Positions 5,477 through 7,108 of a stretch of 7,108 nt of DNA are shown piece by piece. Positions within the stretch are counted from its first letter, which is position 1. Each line of letters starts with the position of its first letter. A program made the translations under genes and the position numbers. Below the pieces are notes generated by a model, which was not told where the DNA came from, searched no databases, and was given only the letters and a program-made list of their open reading frames with translations. The DNA is from Christensenella sp. UBA1224 (GTDB lineage: Bacteria; Bacillota; Clostridia; Christensenellales; Aristaeellaceae). Where the stretch lies: contig DBXA01000028.1 in the NCBI GenBank assembly GCA_002309235.1, forward strand, positions 1 to 7,108, in the 5' to 3' direction.

Positions 5477-6843
5477 TAAGCCGCTTCCCCTTTTACGGAG
5501 TTCTTCCCCCAGCGTTTGAGAAAATACGTAACCTCCAGTATGCAGCAGGATACCCAGCCCACAGGATAGCCGAACCCGACGAGCAGGGGTGTATTGGCGA
5601 TAAAGCGCGTGACGACAAAGAGATACACCTGCCGGATGGCGACAAACGCGGTGAGCATGATGACCATAGGCCCGCGGGAATCGCCCCGTCCGCGCAGAGC
5701 GCTGGCAAGAACATGGTTGACGCAGTTGAAGAGCAGGAAGAAGGTATTGGCGCGCATGAACAGGGCCCCGAATTCAATGACGGAATGCTCCTTGGTGAAA
5801 AAGCCGATAGCCGGCTCCGCAAAGAGCACGAGTACCAGCGCGATGACAGCGGTCACACCCATGGAGAGCAGTACCGAAGCGCGCGTTCCCCGGTTCGCCC
5901 GATCCGTCTGTCCCGCGCCGATATTCTGACTGACGAACGTCGTAGCAGCCATCGCCATGGACTGCATGGGCAGCATAATGAAGGTATCCAGCTTGTTATA
6001 GCAGCTCCACCCTGCCATACAGGAGGAGCCGAAGAAGTTGACATAGGACTGTACGAACACATTGGAGAAAGCCGTGATCACGGATTGTATGCCCGCGGGG
6101 AGGCCCACCGTAAATATGCGCCGGAGGATAGCCCCGTCGATGCGCAGGTCCTTCCAGACCAGGCGATAGATATCCTGCGTACGGGTGAGCAGCCCGAGCG
6201 TGAGCACAGCGGAGACAAACTGCGAAAGGATGGTAGCCAACGCGACTCCGGCAACTCCCATATGCAGCCACACCACAAAGACCAGATCCAGTATGATGTT
6301 GAGGACACTGGTGAGAATGAGGAACATCAGGGGCCGGGTCGTATCCCCCACGGCACGCAGTATGCCGCTGCCCATGTTGTAGACCAAAAGACCCGCGATC
6401 CCCAGGAAATAGACTGTCAGATAGGTGACGGCATCCTCAAAGACATCCTCCGGCGTATCCATCAGGCGCAGCATGGGTCTTACAAGCCCGATGCCGGCCA
6501 GCGTGAACAGCACGCAGAAAAGGAATGTCATTGCCATGGTGGTCTCCACCGCGCGGTGCAGCTTGTCCATATCCCGCGCGCCGAAATGCTGGCCGATCAC
6601 CACGCCCGCACCTACGGAAAAGCCGTTGAAAAAGAACACCAGCAGGTTGATGATCATCGTTGTGGAGCCCACAGCCGCGAGCGCTTCCTTGCCCACAAAC
6701 TGCCCGACTACAATGGAATCCACGGTATTGTAAAGCATCTGGAAAATATTTCCCAGCATCAGCGGCAGGGAAAAGAGTATGATCTGCTTGAGGATCGGCC
6801 CCGCCGTCATATCCCTGGCCGTACTTTTTGCCTTTGCCTGCAT
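5476..6843 (-). CDS. MATE family efflux transporter
   Basis: 455 residues, the normal length for a MATE (multidrug and toxic compound extrusion) transporter, which exports drugs or metabolites across the cytoplasmic membrane using a Na+ or H+ gradient. About 12 hydrophobic segments form two similar halves. Family motifs: LPLMLGNIFQMLYNTVDS (26-43) in the first segment, the GSGILRAVGDTTRP loop (158-171), NIILDLVFV (182-190), VGLPAGIQS (246-254) opening the second half, FVSQNIGAGQ (303-312) and LRGRGDSRGP (383-392). The ATG at 6841-6843 follows a GAGG site about 9 nt upstream. It starts 24 nt after the preceding partial gene and its stop overlaps the start of the 45-codon ORF, so it is the middle of an operon. 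Substrate not predictable. It is only distantly similar to the MATE half of the neighbouring fusion, so the pair is not a recent duplication. Confidence 0.95.
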   Translation of the reverse strand: MQAKAKSTARDMTAGPILKQIILFSLPLMLGNIFQMLYNTVDSIVVGQFVGKEALAAVGSTTMIINLLVFFFNGFSVGAGVVIGQHFGARDMDKLHRAVETTMAMTFLFCVLFTLAGIGLVRPMLRLMDTPEDVFEDAVTYLTVYFLGIAGLLVYNMGSGILRAVGDTTRPLMFLILTSVLNIILDLVFVVWLHMGVAGVALATILSQFVSAVLTLGLLTRTQDIYRLVWKDLRIDGAILRRIFTVGLPAGIQSVITAFSNVFVQSYVNFFGSSCMAGWSCYNKLDTFIMLPMQSMAMAATTFVSQNIGAGQTDRANRGTRASVLLSMGVTAVIALVLVLFAEPAIGFFTKEHSVIEFGALFMRANTFFLLFNCVNHVLASALRGRGDSRGPMVIMLTAFVAIRQVYLFVVTRFIANTPLLVGFGYPVGWVSCCILEVTYFLKRWGKNSVKGEAA

Positions 6844-6867
6844 ATCAAAACGCCTCGTATCCGTTCC

Positions 6868-7108
6868 TTATTTCGGATCATCGCCGAACATATCCTTAAG
6901 CTGCTCCGAAGCACGCTTCGCGGCAGCCTGTATTTCCATTTCCCTTTTTTCCTGTTGTCTTTTTTGTTCTTCTTTTTGTTTCTCGGCCTCAGCCGCCCAC
7001 TTTTTCATCTCCGCTTCATGTTCTTCTCTTCTGTGTTTTTCATCCTGCATCAGTTTATCCAGCTCAGCCATATCCTCAGGATCATTTTGCGCATAGAAGA
7101 AGACTTCA
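6868..7108 (-). CDS. Unrecognised charged coiled-coil-like protein, C-terminal part (5' end outside window)
   Basis: The frame is open from the window edge to TAA at 6868-6870. An internal ATG at 7069-7071 would give 67 residues, but the upstream codons continue the frame as EVFFYAQNDPED without a stop and no ribosome site precedes that ATG, so I take it as the tail of a longer protein. The visible 79 residues are almost all Glu, Lys, Arg, Gln and Ala with a long helix/coiled-coil character (AEMKKWAAEAEKQKEEQKRQ and onward), ending in a short acidic tail MFGDDPK. No membrane segment or catalytic motif is visible. It is 24 nt upstream of the MATE gene on the same strand and likely in the same transcript. 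I do not recognise the family; the upstream part would be needed. Confidence 0.7.
   Translation of the reverse strand, partial: EVFFYAQNDPEDMAELDKLMQDEKHRREEHEAEMKKWAAEAEKQKEEQKRQQEKREMEIQAAAKRASEQLKDMFGDDPK

Noticed and set aside
1..7108. CRISPR array, rRNA, riboswitch, insertion sequence or integrase gene
   Set aside because: No regularly spaced repeats, no rRNA-like or riboswitch-like leader, and no transposase or integrase motifs were seen on either strand.

Overview
The window looks like a chromosomal segment from a Gram-positive Firmicute, most likely a gut-type Clostridia/Lachnospiraceae member. This is an inference from strong GAGG-type ribosome sites, consensus sigma-A promoters and the gene content (GH31 glycosidase, tandem MATE transporters, a UroD-like protein); I could not run a taxonomic search. 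Base composition is uneven. One line counted in the transporter region (4561-4620) is 40/60 G+C, against 18/60 in the Hsp70-like fragment (1141-1200).

Left part (1-750, + strand): the 3' end of a GH31 alpha-glycosidase gene and its terminator, then a complete tRNA-Val(CAC) gene with its own consensus promoter and terminator. Middle part (about 750-2460, - strand, lower G+C): a truncated Hsp70/DnaK-like remnant enclosed by a 13-bp direct repeat whose left copy lies in the tail of the tRNA terminator, then a Phd/YefM antitoxin - PIN (VapC-like) toxin pair with a clear promoter and a palindromic candidate operator. This part reads as a small accessory island beside a tRNA gene.

Right part (2460-7108, - strand, high G+C): a tightly packed, probably co-transcribed run. 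In transcription order it holds the C-terminal part of a charged, coiled-coil-like protein that runs off the window, a classical 455-aa MATE transporter, a 45-codon small ORF that fills the gap between the two transporter genes, a 592-residue protein joining a MATE-type membrane domain to a C-terminal GHKL/HATPase_c (RsbW-like) domain, and a uroporphyrinogen-decarboxylase-family protein of the MtaA/CmuA type. A weak hairpin terminator closes the run and abuts the toxin-antitoxin promoter.

The items most worth a second look are the MATE-HATPase fusion whose N-box has lost its usual Asn and His, the small ORF started by a TAATG overlap, and the direct repeat enclosing the Hsp70 remnant next to the tRNA.
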